From Caballeronia humi (GTDB taxonomy: Bacteria; Pseudomonadota; Gammaproteobacteria; Burkholderiales; Burkholderiaceae): a DNA stretch of 33,382 bases. Each line of letters opens with the position of its first letter. The stretch's first letter is position 1. The notes under the pieces are model-generated. The model did not search any database and was not told where the DNA came from. It saw nothing but the letters and a program-made list of their open reading frames with translations. This document shows positions 32,886-33,382 of the stretch, one piece after another. A program made the position numbers and the translations under genes. The stretch is from positions 1-33,382 of the forward strand of contig NZ_FCNW02000055.1 of NCBI RefSeq assembly GCF_001544475.1, read 5' to 3'.

Positions 32886-33382
32886 ATGACATTAACCCGC
32901 TGTTTGCGTTCGCAATTGCCATCGCTGGCGCATCCACAATTACCGCTGGATGCGCCGTTCAAACAGGAAACGAGGGCATGTCAAAAGAATTCTCGCTAGA
33001 AGGCTTTCAAGCTGCATATCTGCCGCATCCAGGGAATATTACGTTCATCGAGTCGTGGAGCCGAGAACCCAAAATCGAATCCGCCGATCAATACCCTGAC
33101 GCATTCAAATTTCGATGCATCGACGCGAAAGGAAACATCGTTCCGAAAGATCGCGCTAAGTTATGTATTCCGATAGTGGAGTTCAACGTCAACGCTGTCG
33201 ATGAAGCAGGCAAACCGCATCAGTTCAAAGGCGCGTACTTTATTTCAATCACGGCCTACGGACCGAATCACCGGTTTGTCGAAGTAGTCGGACCTGCAAA
33301 ATTGGGTTTTGTTCGTGGACGCCTCGGGGCGTTCATCAGGTGGCCTTGTACTTTTCGAACTCAGGCAGTTGTAGGAGGTGCG
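32882..33382 (+). CDS. Putative immunity lipoprotein, 3' end cut off
   Basis: At least 167 codons open to the window's right edge, starting ATG in the ATGA overlap with the PAAR-effector stop. The N-terminus MNDINPLFAFAIAIAGASTI-TAGC has a hydrophobic core and a lipobox-like TAGC (Cys24). It lacks the usual basic start, so a lipoprotein is possible but not certain. A second in-frame ATG at 32978, with GAGGG just ahead, would give a cytoplasmic version. The rest is unrecognised: a mixed alpha/beta sequence with two Cys (FRCIDAKG, KLCIPIVEFN) and FKGAYFISITAYGPNHRFVE. Position makes it the likely immunity protein for the upstream toxin. The DNA is visibly more AT-rich than the core genes. Confidence 0.65.
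   Translation, partial: MNDINPLFAFAIAIAGASTITAGCAVQTGNEGMSKEFSLEGFQAAYLPHPGNITFIESWSREPKIESADQYPDAFKFRCIDAKGNIVPKDRAKLCIPIVEFNVNAVDEAGKPHQFKGAYFISITAYGPNHRFVEVVGPAKLGFVRGRLGAFIRWPCTFRTQAVVGGA

Overview
The window is GC-rich, densely packed chromosomal DNA. It most likely comes from Burkholderia sensu lato (Burkholderia, Paraburkholderia or Caballeronia). Grounds for this: a contiguous fliF-to-fliR block with divergent fliE and fliST, an S-adenosylhomocysteine (SAH) riboswitch before ahcY, the order ahcY, holin-like gene, metF, a dppABCDF operon, and a dispersed Burkholderia-type intergenic repeat at the left edge. The genus is inferred from family resemblance and gene order, not from a database search.

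Layout. Positions 1-332 hold a 132-bp tandemly duplicated intergenic repeat with strong hairpins. Positions 333-11842 (minus strand) carry fliFGHIJKLMNOPQR, which encodes the MS ring, C ring, export gate, export ATPase complex, hook-length ruler and FliL. Most genes overlap or nearly touch; the main break is 242 bp between fliK and fliL. Divergently, on the plus strand, lie fliE, a hairpin terminator, a near-consensus sigma-28 promoter, fliS, fliT, a second FliK-like gene and a small free-standing FlhB C-terminal domain. Converging on these is aidB, an acyl-CoA dehydrogenase-like gene (minus). A DUF937/transmembrane/BON-like/OmpA cell-envelope gene follows on the plus strand, then a LysR regulator divergent from a CidA/LrgA-LrgB pair.

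From 21.4 kb the genes are all on the plus strand. An SAH riboswitch leads ahcY, a four-helix holin-like membrane protein and metF, which together serve the methionine/SAM cycle. A metF terminator and a relatively AT-rich 460-bp spacer precede dppABCDF, a dipeptide ABC transporter, whose last gene overlaps a TraB/GumN-family gene. The right edge holds an accessory module: a PAAR-domain protein whose C-terminal part matches the zinc-site pattern of anthrax lethal factor-type metallopeptidases, overlapping by 4 bp a gene for a putative lipoprotein that runs off the window. This looks like a type VI secretion effector and immunity pair.

The most interesting items are the PAAR-metallopeptidase/lipoprotein pair, the FliK-like/FlhB-C pair beside fliST, the DUF937-OmpA fusion, and a 26-codon leader ORF on a palindromic element between dppB and dppC. 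No tRNA, rRNA, CRISPR array or insertion sequence was recognised.
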